DNA of 64,000 nucleotides from Phenylobacterium sp. (GTDB lineage Bacteria > Pseudomonadota > Alphaproteobacteria > Caulobacterales > Caulobacteraceae), in assembly GCF_016124325.1 (NCBI RefSeq), contig NZ_WGNY01000014.1:1-64000 (forward strand). Direction: 5' to 3'. This document shows, piece by piece, positions 54,802 through 63,183 of the stretch. The position numbers were made by a program, and so were the translations under genes. How positions within the stretch are numbered: the stretch's first letter is position 1; each line of letters begins with the position of its first letter. The notes beneath the pieces were generated by a model. The model saw nothing but the letters and a program-made list of their open reading frames with translations. It did no database searches and was not told the DNA's origin.

Positions 54802-55793
54802 ACCGTCGTATCGTGCTCGCGCTCGCCGCCGTCCTGGCGGTCTCGGCCTGCGGCAAGCCCGGCGCTCCGCCGCCGCGCAAGGAGATCGTCTTCTCGATCC
54901 TCTCGGCCGAGAGCCAGTCGAGCGCCGAGAAGGACTGGGCGCCGTTCCTGGCCGACATGGAGAAGGCGCTGGGCCGGCCGGTGAAGGCGTTCTACGCGTC
55001 CAACTACACGGCCCTGATCGAGGCGATGCGCTTCGACCAGACCGACCTGGGCTGGTTCACCAACCAGTCGGGCCTGGAGGCGGTGCGGCGCGCCGGCGGC
55101 GAGGTGTTCGCCCGCTCGGCCAACACCACGGGGATCGACGGCTACGAGGCGGTGATCATCGTCAAGAAGGGCTCGGGGATCACGCTCGACAAGATCCTCA
55201 AGTGCGACAAGACGCTGAACTTCGGCATGGGCGATCCGAAGTCGACGTCCGGCACGCTCGCGCCGATGACCTATCTGTTCGCGCCGCGGAAGATCGACCC
55301 GGCCCAGTGCTTCCGGACGGTGCGATCGGCCAATCACGAGAGCAACCTGTTCTCCGTCGCGAGCGGCGTGCTGGACGCGGCCACCAACAACACCGCCTCG
55401 ATCGACCGGCTTTCGCTGCTCAACACCGACATCGCGCGGCAGACGATGAAGGACATCGAGATCGTCTGGCGTTCGCCGCGCATCCCCGAGGACCCGCTGA
55501 TCTGGCGCAAGGACCTCGACCCGGAGCTGAAGAAGAAGCTCGGCGACTTCATGTTCTCGTACGGCGTCGGCGACACCGACGAGGCCAAACGCCAGCGGGC
55601 GATCCTGGCCCAGATCCAGACCCTGCCCTTCAAGCACGCCGACGACAGCCACCTGATCCCGGTGCGCGAGATGGAGGCGACGGAACAGCTCGTCGAAGCC
55701 CGCAACAAGAACGACGCGGCCGCCATCGCCAAGGCCGAGGCCGCCCTGGCCCAGATCGCCAAGGAGAAGGCGGCGCTGCCGCCCGCCCCCTAG
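54798..55793 (+). CDS. PhnD-like phosphate/phosphonate substrate-binding lipoprotein
   Basis: A 331-residue binding protein. A lipobox (AVSACGK) gives a lipidated Cys18, so it is membrane-tethered in the periplasm. PhnD/SsuA-family features are [40 protein letters not shown] and [17 protein letters not shown], then [15 protein letters not shown] and [19 protein letters not shown] precedes the ATG. No permease or ATPase genes of a PhnCDE transporter follow; the operon ends at a repeat. It may serve a transporter encoded elsewhere or act as a receptor. The C-terminus is a charged Ala/Lys/Glu helix. Confidence 0.9.
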   Translation: MNRRIVLALAAVLAVSACGKPGAPPPRKEIVFSILSAESQSSAEKDWAPFLADMEKALGRPVKAFYASNYTALIEAMRFDQTDLGWFTNQSGLEAVRRAGGEVFARSANTTGIDGYEAVIIVKKGSGITLDKILKCDKTLNFGMGDPKSTSGTLAPMTYLFAPRKIDPAQCFRTVRSANHESNLFSVASGVLDAATNNTASIDRLSLLNTDIARQTMKDIEIVWRSPRIPEDPLIWRKDLDPELKKKLGDFMFSYGVGDTDEAKRQRAILAQIQTLPFKHADDSHLIPVREMEATEQLVEARNKNDAAAIAKAEAALAQIAKEKAALPPAP

Positions 55794-55838
55794 GGCTGCG
55801 CCGTCCAACGGGTTGTGCGAGCCGCCAACAAGGCGCCT

Positions 55839-55965
55839 CGTCATCCTCGCCCTTGTGGCGAGGATCCCTCGGCCAGGCGCCATTGCGCCCGGGCCGGGCG
55901 CACATGTTGTCGGCCGGCTCATAGGCGCCGATAGAGGGATCCCAGGCACAAGGCCTGGGATGACG
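55839..55965. repeat. Palindromic intergenic repeat (GATCCCAGGC... type)
   Basis: The arms 55839-55870 (CGTCATCCTCGCCCTTGTGG then CGAGGATCCCTC) and 55934-55965 (GAGGGATCCCAGGCACAAGG then CCTGGGATGACG) are imperfect reverse complements around a 63-base GC-rich loop. The right arm ends at the stop codon of the convergent thioesterase gene, so it probably serves as a terminator for both sides. Confidence 0.82.
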
Positions 55966-56385
55966 CTAGCTCTCGTTCCGCAGCAGGAAGTGGCCGGTCA
56001 TGCCGGCGACCGGCTTGGCGGGGCTGTCCTGCCAGGCTTCCACCTGCACGTTGGCGACGCGGCGGCCCAGCTTGCGGACGGTGGCCCGGGCGTAGGTGTC
56101 CTTGGGGCCCGCCGAGCGCAGGTATTCGATGGTGATGTCTATGGTCTTGGGCACGCGGCGGCCGGGCTGGGCGAGCGAGAGCTGGGCCAGGGCGGCCATC
56201 TCCAGGAAGCCGCCGATCACCCCGCCGTGCAGGGCCGGCAGCATGGGGTTGCCGATCAGGTGTTGGGCGAAGGGCAGGACGGCGGTCAGCTCGTCGCCGG
56301 CCCGCTCCACCCGCATGCCGAGGAAGCGGACGTAAGGCACGGTCTGCAGGAACGCGTCGAGGCTCTCGATGGCGGCCTGATCCAT
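55966..56385 (-). CDS. PaaI-family hotdog thioesterase
   Basis: A 139-residue hotdog-fold protein. The core block is PMLPALHGGVIGGFLEMAAL, which matches the PaaI HGG motif, but the usual catalytic Asp further on is replaced by Glu in FLEMAA. PKTIDITIEYLRSAGPKDTY and ARATVRKLGRRVANVQVEAW form the rest. It should hydrolyse an acyl-CoA or aryl-CoA thioester. It begins four bases after the stop of the next gene and the two are probably a heteromeric or paralogous pair. Confidence 0.9.
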   Translation of the reverse strand: MDQAAIESLDAFLQTVPYVRFLGMRVERAGDELTAVLPFAQHLIGNPMLPALHGGVIGGFLEMAALAQLSLAQPGRRVPKTIDITIEYLRSAGPKDTYARATVRKLGRRVANVQVEAWQDSPAKPVAGMTGHFLLRNES

Positions 56386-56389
56386 CGCC

Positions 56390-56821
56390 TCAACCCCGCG
56401 ACGTGATCATGAAGGCCGCCTGGGCCGTGGCCACGGGATCGCCGGCGTCGACGTCCCAGGCCTGGGCGCGCACGAAACCCACCGAGCGGGTGATCTTGTA
56501 GCCGTGCGCCTCGCAGACGAGGCCCGCGCGCGGGGCGGCGGGGCGCAGGTAGTCGATGCGCAGGTCCAGCGTCGCGATCGGCTGGGGCACGTCGAAGGCG
56601 GCGTTGATGGCCAGGCCGCAGGTGTGGTCGATCAGGGCGGTGACCACGCCCGAGGCGATCACCCCGCTCTCCGGGTCGCCGACCAGATCCTCGCGCCACT
56701 CCACCCGCATGGTCCCCTTGCCCTTGCCCGATTCCACGAGGGTGAGGCCCAGCGCCGCGGCGTGGGGCACGTGCATGGTCATGCGGTCGCCGAGCGGGGC
56801 GGTGTCGTAGGTGTCTCCCAT
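56390..56821 (-). CDS. PaaI-family hotdog thioesterase
   Basis: A 143-residue hotdog-fold protein that keeps the catalytic Asp in GVVTALIDHTCGLAI. The start at 56821 gives MGDTYDTAPLGDRMTMHVPH; further M codons lie at residues 14 and 16. PIATLDLRIDYLRPAAPRAG and VCEAHGYKITRSVGFVRAQA are family segments. It is the first of two adjacent thioesterase genes on the minus strand and is divergent from the exonuclease gene 72 bases away. Confidence 0.9.
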   Translation of the reverse strand: MGDTYDTAPLGDRMTMHVPHAAALGLTLVESGKGKGTMRVEWREDLVGDPESGVIASGVVTALIDHTCGLAINAAFDVPQPIATLDLRIDYLRPAAPRAGLVCEAHGYKITRSVGFVRAQAWDVDAGDPVATAQAAFMITSRG

Positions 56822-56893
56822 GCTTCCGGTAGGACCCCGCGCCCCTGGGGAAGTCAATGCGCGAGCGCCCGGGCGCGCCTACATTGGCGGGCG

Positions 56894-57907
56894 ATGATCC
56901 GGCCGCAGGACCTGCTCTGCCCCAAGCCCGAGGGACTCTACTGCCCGCCGGGCGACTTCTACGTCGATCCCGTCCGGCCGGTGGCGCGGGCGGTGATCAC
57001 CCACGGCCACGCCGACCACGCTCGCGCCGGCCACGGCGCCGTGCTGGCCACGGCCGAGACCCTGGACATCATGGCCGAGCGCTACGGTGCGGGATTCTCG
57101 CGGACGGCCCAGGCCGCGGCCTATGGCGAGGCCGTCCCGCGCGACGGGGTCGAGGTGACCCTGGTCCCGGCCGGCCATGTGCTGGGCTCGGCCCAGGCGG
57201 TGGTGCGCTGGAAGGGCCTCACCATGGTGGTGAGCGGCGACTACAAGCGCCGGCGCGACCCTACCTGCCCGCCGTTCGAGCCCGTGGCCTGCGACGTCTT
57301 CATCTCGGAGGCCACCTTCGGCCTGCCGGTGTTCCGCCATCCCGACGACCGCGAGGAGATCGCCAGGCTGCTGCGCTCGGCGGCGCAGTTCCCGGAGCGC
57401 TGCCACATCGTGGGCGCCTATGCCCTGGGCAAGGCCCAGCGGATCATCCGCCTGCTGCGCGAGGCGGGGTGGGACAAGACCATCTACGTCCACGGCGCGC
57501 TGGAGCGGCTGAACGCCCTCTATGAGCGCCACGGGGTCGGCCTCGGCCCGCTGGCGCCGGCGACCACGGGGGCGAAGAAGGGCGACTTCGCCGGGGCCAT
57601 CGTCATCGCGCCGCCCTCGGCGCTGCAGGACCGCTGGAGCCGCCGCTTCCCCGATCCCGTGGGCGCCTTCGCCTCGGGCTGGATGCAGATCCGCGCCCGC
57701 GCCAAGCAGCGCGGCGTCGAGCTGCCGCTGGTGATCTCCGACCACGCCGACTGGGACGAGCTGACCGCCACGGTCGACGAACTGCGGCCTGGTGAACTGT
57801 GGATCACGCACGGCCGCGAGGAGGCGCTGGCCCGCTGGGCCAGCCTGCACGACATCTCGGCCCGCGCCCTGGCGCTGGTGGGCTACGAGGACGAGGCGGA
57901 TGACTGA
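56894..57907 (+). CDS. Ligase-associated DNA exonuclease (metallo-beta-lactamase fold)
   Basis: A 337-residue metallo-beta-lactamase/beta-CASP-type nuclease. The metal motif THGHADHARAG holds His37, His39, Asp41 and His42. VTLVPAGHVLGSAQAVVRW, VVSGDYKRRRDPTCPPFEP and LPLVISDHADWDELTATVDE are further metal-site blocks. This family is known as a partner of bacterial LigC/LigB-type ATP-dependent DNA ligases in an end-processing cluster. Here the ligase gene follows, with a repeat between. A CCTACATT box lies eight bases before the ATG. The usual Lhr-type helicase and phosphoesterase genes are not in the window. Confidence 0.93.
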   Translation: MIRPQDLLCPKPEGLYCPPGDFYVDPVRPVARAVITHGHADHARAGHGAVLATAETLDIMAERYGAGFSRTAQAAAYGEAVPRDGVEVTLVPAGHVLGSAQAVVRWKGLTMVVSGDYKRRRDPTCPPFEPVACDVFISEATFGLPVFRHPDDREEIARLLRSAAQFPERCHIVGAYALGKAQRIIRLLREAGWDKTIYVHGALERLNALYERHGVGLGPLAPATTGAKKGDFAGAIVIAPPSALQDRWSRRFPDPVGAFASGWMQIRARAKQRGVELPLVISDHADWDELTATVDELRPGELWITHGREEALARWASLHDISARALALVGYEDEADD

Positions 57908-57914
57908 ACCCCAC

Positions 57915-58039
57915 CGCTCATCCCGGCGAAGGCCGGGATCCAGGTGGCAGGGCTCCGACCTGGGCTCCACGCGTGCTGAGGTCGTCCCGGCGCCGTCTCG
58001 CGCCCTGGATCTGGGTCCCGGCCTTCGCCGGGACGAGCG
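57915..58039. repeat. Palindromic intergenic repeat (CCCGGCGAAGGCCGGGATCC type)
   Basis: The arms 57915-57942 (CGCTCATCCCGGCGAAGGCC then GGGATCCA) and 58012-58039 (TGGGTCCCGGCCTTCGCCGG then GACGAGCG) are near-perfect reverse complements around a 69-base loop. It is inserted between the exonuclease and ligase genes of a normally compact cluster, and its right end adjoins the ligase ribosome binding site. Confidence 0.85.
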
Positions 58040-58048
58040 GAGGTCGTA

Positions 58049-59671
58049 GTGCGCGCCTTCGCCGAGATGCTGGACCGCCTGGCGCTGACGCCGTCGCGCA
58101 ACGCCAAGCTGACCCTGGTGCGCGACTACCTGGCGGAGACGCCCGATCCGGACCGCGGCTGGGCGCTGGCGGCGCTGACCGGCGAGCTTTCGTTCGATGC
58201 GGCCAAGCCCGCCTTCATCCGCAAGGCCGTCGAGAGCCGCATGGACCCGCAGCTCTTCTGGTGGAGCTACGACTACGTGGGCGATCTCGCCGAAGCCGTG
58301 TCGCTGGTGTGGCCGGCGCGACCGGGCGCCAACCGCGAGCCGGGCCTGGCCGAGGTGATCGAGGGGCTGAGGAGCGCCACGCGCGCCGAGGCGCAAGGCC
58401 GTATCGAAGCCTGGCTCGACGCCCTGCCGCAGGCCCGCGAGCGCTGGGCTCTGCTGAAGCTGGTCACCGGCGCGCTGCGGGTGGGCCTGTCGGCGCGGCT
58501 GGCCAAGCAGGCGGCGGCCGACGTCGGCGGCGTGGCGGTGGCCGAGGTGGAGGAGCTCTGGCACGCCCTGCATCCGCCCTACGAGGACCTGTTCGCCTGG
58601 CTGGAGGGCCGCGCCGAGAAGCCCTCGTCCGAGCATCCGGCCCGCTTCCGCCCGGCCATGCTGGCCCAGGCGATCGACGAGGCCGTCGATTTCGCCCGGC
58701 TCGATCCGGCCGACTACGCCGCGGAGTGGAAGTGGGACGGCATCCGCGTCCAGGCCGCGCACGAGGGCGGCGTGCGGCGGCTCTACACCCGCACCGGCGA
58801 CGACATCTCGGCCACCTTTCCGGACGTGCTGGAGGCGCTGGCGGGCGAGGGGGTGGTCGACGGCGAACTGCTGGTGATGCGCGACGGCCGCGTCGCCCCG
58901 TTCTCCGACCTCCAGCAGCGGCTGAACCGCAAGACCGTGGACGCCAAGCTGCTGGCGAAGTTTCCGGCGGCGATCCGCGCCTACGACCTGCTGCAGGCGG
59001 GCGCCGAAGACCTGCGCGTCGCGCCGTTCGCCGAGCGGCGCCGGCGGCTGGAGGCCTTCGTGGCGGGTCAGGGCAGTCCGCGCCTGGACCTGTCGCCGAT
59101 GCAGCCGTTCGAGACCTGGGCCGAGTTGGCCGCCCTGCGCGCCGACCCGCCCGCCGGCGATCCGCAGGCGGCAGAGGGGCTGATGCTGAAGCGCTGGGAT
59201 TCGGTCTACGAGGCCGGCCGGCCCAAGGGGCCGTGGTTCAAGTGGAAGCGCGACCCGTTCCTGATCGACGCGGTGCTGATGTACGCCCAGCGCGGCCACG
59301 GCAAGCGGTCGAGCTACTACTCCGACTACACCTTCGGTGTCTGGACGCAGGACGCCCTGGGCCAGCGGGCGCTGACCCCGGTGGGCAAGGCCTATTTCGG
59401 CTTCACCGACGAGGAGCTGATGCGCATCGACAAGTTCGTGCGCGACAACACGATCGAACGCTACGGACCGGTACGATCCGTCCGCGCCGAGCCGCACGCC
59501 GGGCTGGTGTTCGAGGTGGCGTTCGAGGGCCTGCAGCGCTCGACCCGTCACAAGAGCGGCGTGGCCATGCGCTTTCCCCGCATCCACCGCATCCGCTGGG
59601 ACAAGCCGCCCGGCGAGGCCGACGAACTGGCGGCGCTGGAACGCCTGCTCCAGCGGATGGAGGCGCGCTGA
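58049..59671 (+). CDS. ATP-dependent DNA ligase (cisplatin-damage-response type)
   Basis: A 540-residue ligase that seals nicks using ATP. Residues 1-205 form an N-terminal helical DNA-binding domain. The adenylation domain has the nucleophile Lys228 in EWKWDGIRVQ, RRLYTRTGDDISATFPDV, and VVDGELLVMRDG. The OB-fold domain includes GLMLKRWDSVYEAGRPKGPW and FKWKRDPFLIDAVLMYAQRG. It starts at GTG with GGAGG upstream. It pairs with the exonuclease encoded upstream and is separate from the essential NAD-dependent LigA. Confidence 0.96.
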   Translation: MRAFAEMLDRLALTPSRNAKLTLVRDYLAETPDPDRGWALAALTGELSFDAAKPAFIRKAVESRMDPQLFWWSYDYVGDLAEAVSLVWPARPGANREPGLAEVIEGLRSATRAEAQGRIEAWLDALPQARERWALLKLVTGALRVGLSARLAKQAAADVGGVAVAEVEELWHALHPPYEDLFAWLEGRAEKPSSEHPARFRPAMLAQAIDEAVDFARLDPADYAAEWKWDGIRVQAAHEGGVRRLYTRTGDDISATFPDVLEALAGEGVVDGELLVMRDGRVAPFSDLQQRLNRKTVDAKLLAKFPAAIRAYDLLQAGAEDLRVAPFAERRRRLEAFVAGQGSPRLDLSPMQPFETWAELAALRADPPAGDPQAAEGLMLKRWDSVYEAGRPKGPWFKWKRDPFLIDAVLMYAQRGHGKRSSYYSDYTFGVWTQDALGQRALTPVGKAYFGFTDEELMRIDKFVRDNTIERYGPVRSVRAEPHAGLVFEVAFEGLQRSTRHKSGVAMRFPRIHRIRWDKPPGEADELAALERLLQRMEAR

Positions 59672-59680
59672 CCTACGGCT

Positions 59681-60208
59681 TCAGGGCAGCAGGTCTTCGG
59701 CGCGGAGGAACGCCATCAGGTCGCCGCCGGGGAACAGCACGCTCCTGATCCCGGCCCGCATGGCGGCCTCGAGGTCCGACGGCTTGTCGCCCACCAGGAA
59801 CGAGGCGTCGCGGTCGATCGGCCAGTCCTGCAGCGCCTGGAGCAGCATGCCGGGGTTGGGCTTGCGTAGCGGCGGGTCGGGATGGCGATAGGCCGCCAGC
59901 CGGGACTCCGGGTGCTGGGGGGCGTGGTAGAAGGCGTCGATCCGGCCGCCGGCCGCCGCCAGGTCCTGCTGCATGCGGGCATGCAGGTCGTGCATGGCGT
60001 CTTCGGTGTAGTAGCCGCGGCCGACGCCGGACTGGTTCGTCACCACGATCACCAGCCAGCCAGCCCTGTTGAAGGCGGCCACCGTCTCGCGCGCGCCGGC
60101 GATCCAGCGGAAGTCCTCCCAGCGGTAGACGTAGCCGCGATCCTCGTTGAGCACGCCGTCGCGATCGAGGAACAGGGCGGGCGTCAGTGGCGGCGCGGAA
60201 TCGGGCAA
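59681..60208 (-). CDS. HAD-IIIA family phosphatase (GmhB-like without zinc loop)
   Basis: A 175-residue HAD phosphatase. [16 protein letters not shown] holds the DxD nucleophile pair, [18 protein letters not shown] the second motif, and [16 protein letters not shown] with [19 protein letters not shown] the Lys and final acidic motif. The layout is that of GmhB/histidinol phosphatases, but the four Cys/His zinc ligands usually found between motifs 2 and 3 are missing ([20 protein letters not shown]). It may act on a sugar phosphate; the substrate is unknown. The start is TTG. It is convergent with the ligase gene. Confidence 0.88.
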   Translation of the reverse strand: MPDSAPPLTPALFLDRDGVLNEDRGYVYRWEDFRWIAGARETVAAFNRAGWLVIVVTNQSGVGRGYYTEDAMHDLHARMQQDLAAAGGRIDAFYHAPQHPESRLAAYRHPDPPLRKPNPGMLLQALQDWPIDRDASFLVGDKPSDLEAAMRAGIRSVLFPGGDLMAFLRAEDLLP

Positions 60209-60291
60209 CGCGGGGTCCTGTGGGTCTCGGCAATTCCCAATGCCCGATTCAGCCCCTAGGGTCGCCTGCGTTCTTTGTTGTTGGAGTCGCC

Positions 60292-62076
60292 TTGGCCGCC
60301 GTCCTGACCCTCGACGACCTGCGCGTCGACTTCGAAACCCACGACGGAACGGTCCAGGCCGTGCGCGGCGTGACCCTGAGCGTCGCCCGCGGCGAGACCC
60401 TGGGCGTGGTGGGCGAGAGCGGTTCGGGCAAGAGCCAGACCTTCATGGCGGTGATGGGCCTGCTGGCCGGCAACGGCCGGGCGACCGGCTCGGCGCGGCT
60501 GCACGGCGAGGAGCTGATGGGCCTGTCGCCGCGCGCGCTCAACCGGGTGCGCGGGTCGAAGATGACCATGATCTTCCAGGACCCGCTGACGGCGCTGACC
60601 CCGCACGTGCGCATCGGCGAACAGATCGCCGAGCACCTGCGCCTGCACCTGGGGCTGTCGGATCGCGACGCCAGGGCGCGCGCCCGCGAGTGGCTGGACC
60701 GGGTGCGCATCCCCGACGCGGCCCGCCGGCTTTCGCAATATCCGCACGAGCTGTCGGGCGGGATGCGCCAGCGGGTGATGATCGCCGCGGCCATGGCGCC
60801 GGGCCCCGACCTGCTGATCGCCGACGAGCCCACCACCGCGCTCGACGTCACCGTCCAGGCCGAGATCCTCGACCTGATGGCCGAACTCCAGCGCGAGACC
60901 GGCACGGCCCTGGTGCTGATCACCCACGACATGGGCGTCATCGCCCGGCTGGCCGACCGGGTCTGCGTCATGAAGGACGGCGCCTATGTGGAGGAAGGGG
61001 CCGCGGCCGATCTCTTCGCCGCGCCCCGCACCGACTACGCGCGCGACCTGCTGGCCGCCATCCCGCGGCTCGACCGCGCCGACCGCGGCGGCCGGCCGGA
61101 GATCGCCCCGGTGGCCGCCGACGCCGCCACCGTGGTGGAGGGCCGCGACCTCAAGGTCTGGTTCCCCGTCCGCGAGGGGGCGTTCGGCAAGCCCCGGATG
61201 CTGCGGGCCGTGGACGGGGTGTCGTTCGCGGTGCGCCAGGGCGAGACCCTGGGCGTGGTGGGCGAAAGCGGCTCGGGCAAGTCGACCCTGGCGCGCGCGG
61301 TGATCAAGCTGCTGCCGGCCAATGCGGGCGCGATCACCCTGCTGGGGCGCGACATCACCCACGCCGACCGCGCCGCGATCCAGGCCGCGCGCAAGGACCT
61401 GCAGATCGTCTTCCAGGACCCGCTGGCCAGCCTCGACCCGCGCATGACCATCGGCGCCTCGATCGCCGAGCCGCTGACCGCCTTCCAGCCCGGCCTGTCC
61501 CGCGCCGCCCGCGAGACCGAGGTCCGCGCGATGATGGAGAAGGTCGAGCTGGATCCGGCGCTGATCAACCGCTACCCGCACGAACTCTCGGGCGGCCAGA
61601 ACCAGCGGGTGGGCATCGCCCGGGCCATGATCCTGAAGCCGAAGCTGGTGATCTGCGACGAGGCGGTGTCGGCGCTGGACGTCTCGATCCGCGCCCAGAT
61701 CATCGACCTGCTCATCCGGCTCCAGCGCGAGACGGGCCTGGCCATGATGTTCATCAGCCACGACCTGGCCGTGGTGCGCGAGATCAGCCACCGGGTGCTG
61801 GTGCTCTATCTCGGCCGGGTCATGGAGCTGGCCGACCGCGAGGCGATCTGGCGCGGCGCCCGCCATCCCTACACCCAGGCGCTGTTGTCGGCCGCGCCGA
61901 TCCCCGATCCGGCGGTCGAGCGCTCGCGCGTGCGCAAGCGGCTGGAGGGCGAGCCGCCCAGCCCGCTCGACCCCGACGCGGCGTTCCGTTTCGCGCCGTC
62001 GAAGCGGGCGGGCGGAACGCCGCCCGAACTGCGCGAAGTGGCGCCGGGCCACCTCGTCGCCGAGTTCGACGCCTAG
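60292..62076 (+). CDS. Fused two-domain ABC transporter ATPase (dipeptide/oligopeptide type, YejF-like)
   Basis: A 594-residue protein with two complete ATPase domains, equivalent to DppD-DppF joined. Domain 1 has Walker [10 protein letters not shown], signature LSGGMRQRV and Walker [14 protein letters not shown]. Domain 2 (from about residue 275) has [18 protein letters not shown] and [12 protein letters not shown]. Each is followed by an oligopeptide-type C-terminal segment ([16 protein letters not shown]). It starts at TTG with GGAG upstream. No permease or binding-protein genes are adjacent in this window, so its transporter partners are elsewhere. Confidence 0.94.
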   Translation: MAAVLTLDDLRVDFETHDGTVQAVRGVTLSVARGETLGVVGESGSGKSQTFMAVMGLLAGNGRATGSARLHGEELMGLSPRALNRVRGSKMTMIFQDPLTALTPHVRIGEQIAEHLRLHLGLSDRDARARAREWLDRVRIPDAARRLSQYPHELSGGMRQRVMIAAAMAPGPDLLIADEPTTALDVTVQAEILDLMAELQRETGTALVLITHDMGVIARLADRVCVMKDGAYVEEGAAADLFAAPRTDYARDLLAAIPRLDRADRGGRPEIAPVAADAATVVEGRDLKVWFPVREGAFGKPRMLRAVDGVSFAVRQGETLGVVGESGSGKSTLARAVIKLLPANAGAITLLGRDITHADRAAIQAARKDLQIVFQDPLASLDPRMTIGASIAEPLTAFQPGLSRAARETEVRAMMEKVELDPALINRYPHELSGGQNQRVGIARAMILKPKLVICDEAVSALDVSIRAQIIDLLIRLQRETGLAMMFISHDLAVVREISHRVLVLYLGRVMELADREAIWRGARHPYTQALLSAAPIPDPAVERSRVRKRLEGEPPSPLDPDAAFRFAPSKRAGGTPPELREVAPGHLVAEFDA

Positions 62077-62384
62077 GTTGAGCACCGGCTCAATATCCTG
62101 AGAGCACGACAGATCGTCATGGCCCGGCCTGTCCGGGCCATCCATGAACATTGGCCGTTCAGGCGAGGAAGGCTGCGCCGCCGCCAGACGGGCCGCTGTC
62201 CGTGTTCATGGGTCGCCCGGACAAGCCGGGCGATGACGGCGGGGGCGGTCGATCGAGTCATCGACCCCCCAAACCGGCCTCCGTAAGCGGTTCATCACCG
62301 CAAGATCACATCGCGTGAGTGTCGCCCGCGGCCGGCGGGGCGCGAGGCTGAGGGTCCCAATCACGGGTCTGGGAGACCTCATTC
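62077..62384. other. 308-base gap holding a palindromic repeat
   Basis: The gap lies between the ABC ATPase gene and the PEP-CTERM gene. Most of its left half is the family A repeat (62116-62237). The right half must hold the promoter of the PEP-CTERM gene; no clear boxes were found. No coding sequence was recognised: the one sizeable frame is formed by the repeat itself. Confidence 0.6.
62116..62237. repeat. Palindromic intergenic repeat, family A copy 3
   Basis: The left arm (62116-62150, GTCATGGCCCGGCCTGTCCG onward) and right arm (62203-62237) are near-complementary with a 52-base loop. The reverse complement of the right arm is identical over 35 bases to the left arm of copy 1 at 16540, so the two copies are inverted relative to each other. 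The central loop is also similar (CGGCCCGTCTGGCG versus CGGCCGGTCTGGCG). Confidence 0.9.
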
Positions 62385-62993
62385 ATGCGTAAGCTCGTCC
62401 ATCTCGGCGCGGCCCTCGTGGCCGGCGTCTGCGTGGCCCTGGGCGCGGCGCCGTCCTCGGCGACCGTGATGACCATCACCGGCGCACGGGCCAATGTGAA
62501 TCCGCTGAACCCCTTCGGCGTCGGCCGCTGCGGCCCGGGGCGCAGCACCGTCGACATCCAGCCGGGGCCGGGAACCTCGACCGGCACGTCGAACTTCGGC
62601 GACTTCTCCTCCACCCAGAGCCACTGCATCACGCCGCCGCTGCCGACGACGTTCGACTCCGGGATCTTCACCTATGCGTTCGCCAGCGGCGACACGCTGT
62701 TCGGCGTCTATGACGGGGCGGTGTCGCTCAGCGACACGCCGGGGATCTTCAGCACCGTCGAGAACCTCGTCGTCCAGGGCGGCACGGGCCAGTTCCTCAA
62801 TGCGACGGGCTTCATCACGACGATGGGCTCCCTGCAGTTCCTGAACGGAAACGGGGTCTATTCGGGAACCCTGAGCGGGCGCCTGGACGTGCCGGGCGTT
62901 CCCGAGCCGGCGACCTGGGCCCTGATGATCGCCGGCTTCGGCCTGGCCGGCGCCAGCCTCCGCTCGCGCCGACGGGCGGCCGCGGCGGCCTGA
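62385..62993 (+). CDS. PEPxxWA-CTERM sorting-domain secreted protein
   Basis: A 202-residue exported protein. The signal peptide ends near APSSATV. The mature part has two cysteines (GRCGPGR, SHCITPP), is rich in Gly, Ser, Thr and Phe, and contains a repetitive GTGQFLNATGF / LQFLNGNGVYSG segment. The tail VPEPATWALMIAGFGLAGASLRSRRR is the exosortase recognition sequence. A long inverted repeat follows the stop. It is the fourth protein of this class in the window. Confidence 0.93.
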   Translation: MRKLVHLGAALVAGVCVALGAAPSSATVMTITGARANVNPLNPFGVGRCGPGRSTVDIQPGPGTSTGTSNFGDFSSTQSHCITPPLPTTFDSGIFTYAFASGDTLFGVYDGAVSLSDTPGIFSTVENLVVQGGTGQFLNATGFITTMGSLQFLNGNGVYSGTLSGRLDVPGVPEPATWALMIAGFGLAGASLRSRRRAAAAA

Positions 62994-63007
62994 CGCCGCC
63001 CGCGAAG

Positions 63008-63067
63008 CCTTTCCGCCGGCTTCGGGCTTCCGCGCCCCACGCGAGGGGTTCGGGGCCGGCGGAAAGG
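63008..63067. repeat. Inverted repeat after PEP-CTERM gene (possible terminator)
   Basis: CCTTTCCGCCGGC (63008-63020) is the exact reverse complement of GCCGGCGGAAAGG (63055-63067), with a 34-base loop that can itself fold partly. It lies 14 bases after the PEP-CTERM stop. No T-tract follows, so an intrinsic terminator is uncertain. Confidence 0.5.
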
Positions 63068-63106
63068 GGAGCGGGCGCCTTCGATTCCGCGATGCAGCGC
63101 GCGCCG

Positions 63107-63135
63107 TTGCCCCGGCCGCGCGGCGCCGCTAGGTT
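63107..63135 (+). promoter_or_regulatory. Candidate promoter of threonine dehydratase gene
   Basis: TTGCCC (63107-63112) and GCTAGGTT (63128-63135) are 15 bases apart, one more than the usual Caulobacter range. The start of transcription would lie about 40 bases before the ATG. Confidence 0.3.
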
Positions 63136-63183
63136 GCGCGGCCTTTCAACGCCCCCCTGGGGCCTTCATCCCCCGCGACCGAC

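Noticed and set aside
62073..62261. Short frame encoding VIARLVRATHEHG-like peptide
   Set aside because: The same peptide arises at 16540 because both are translations of the family A palindrome; it is repeat sequence, not a gene.
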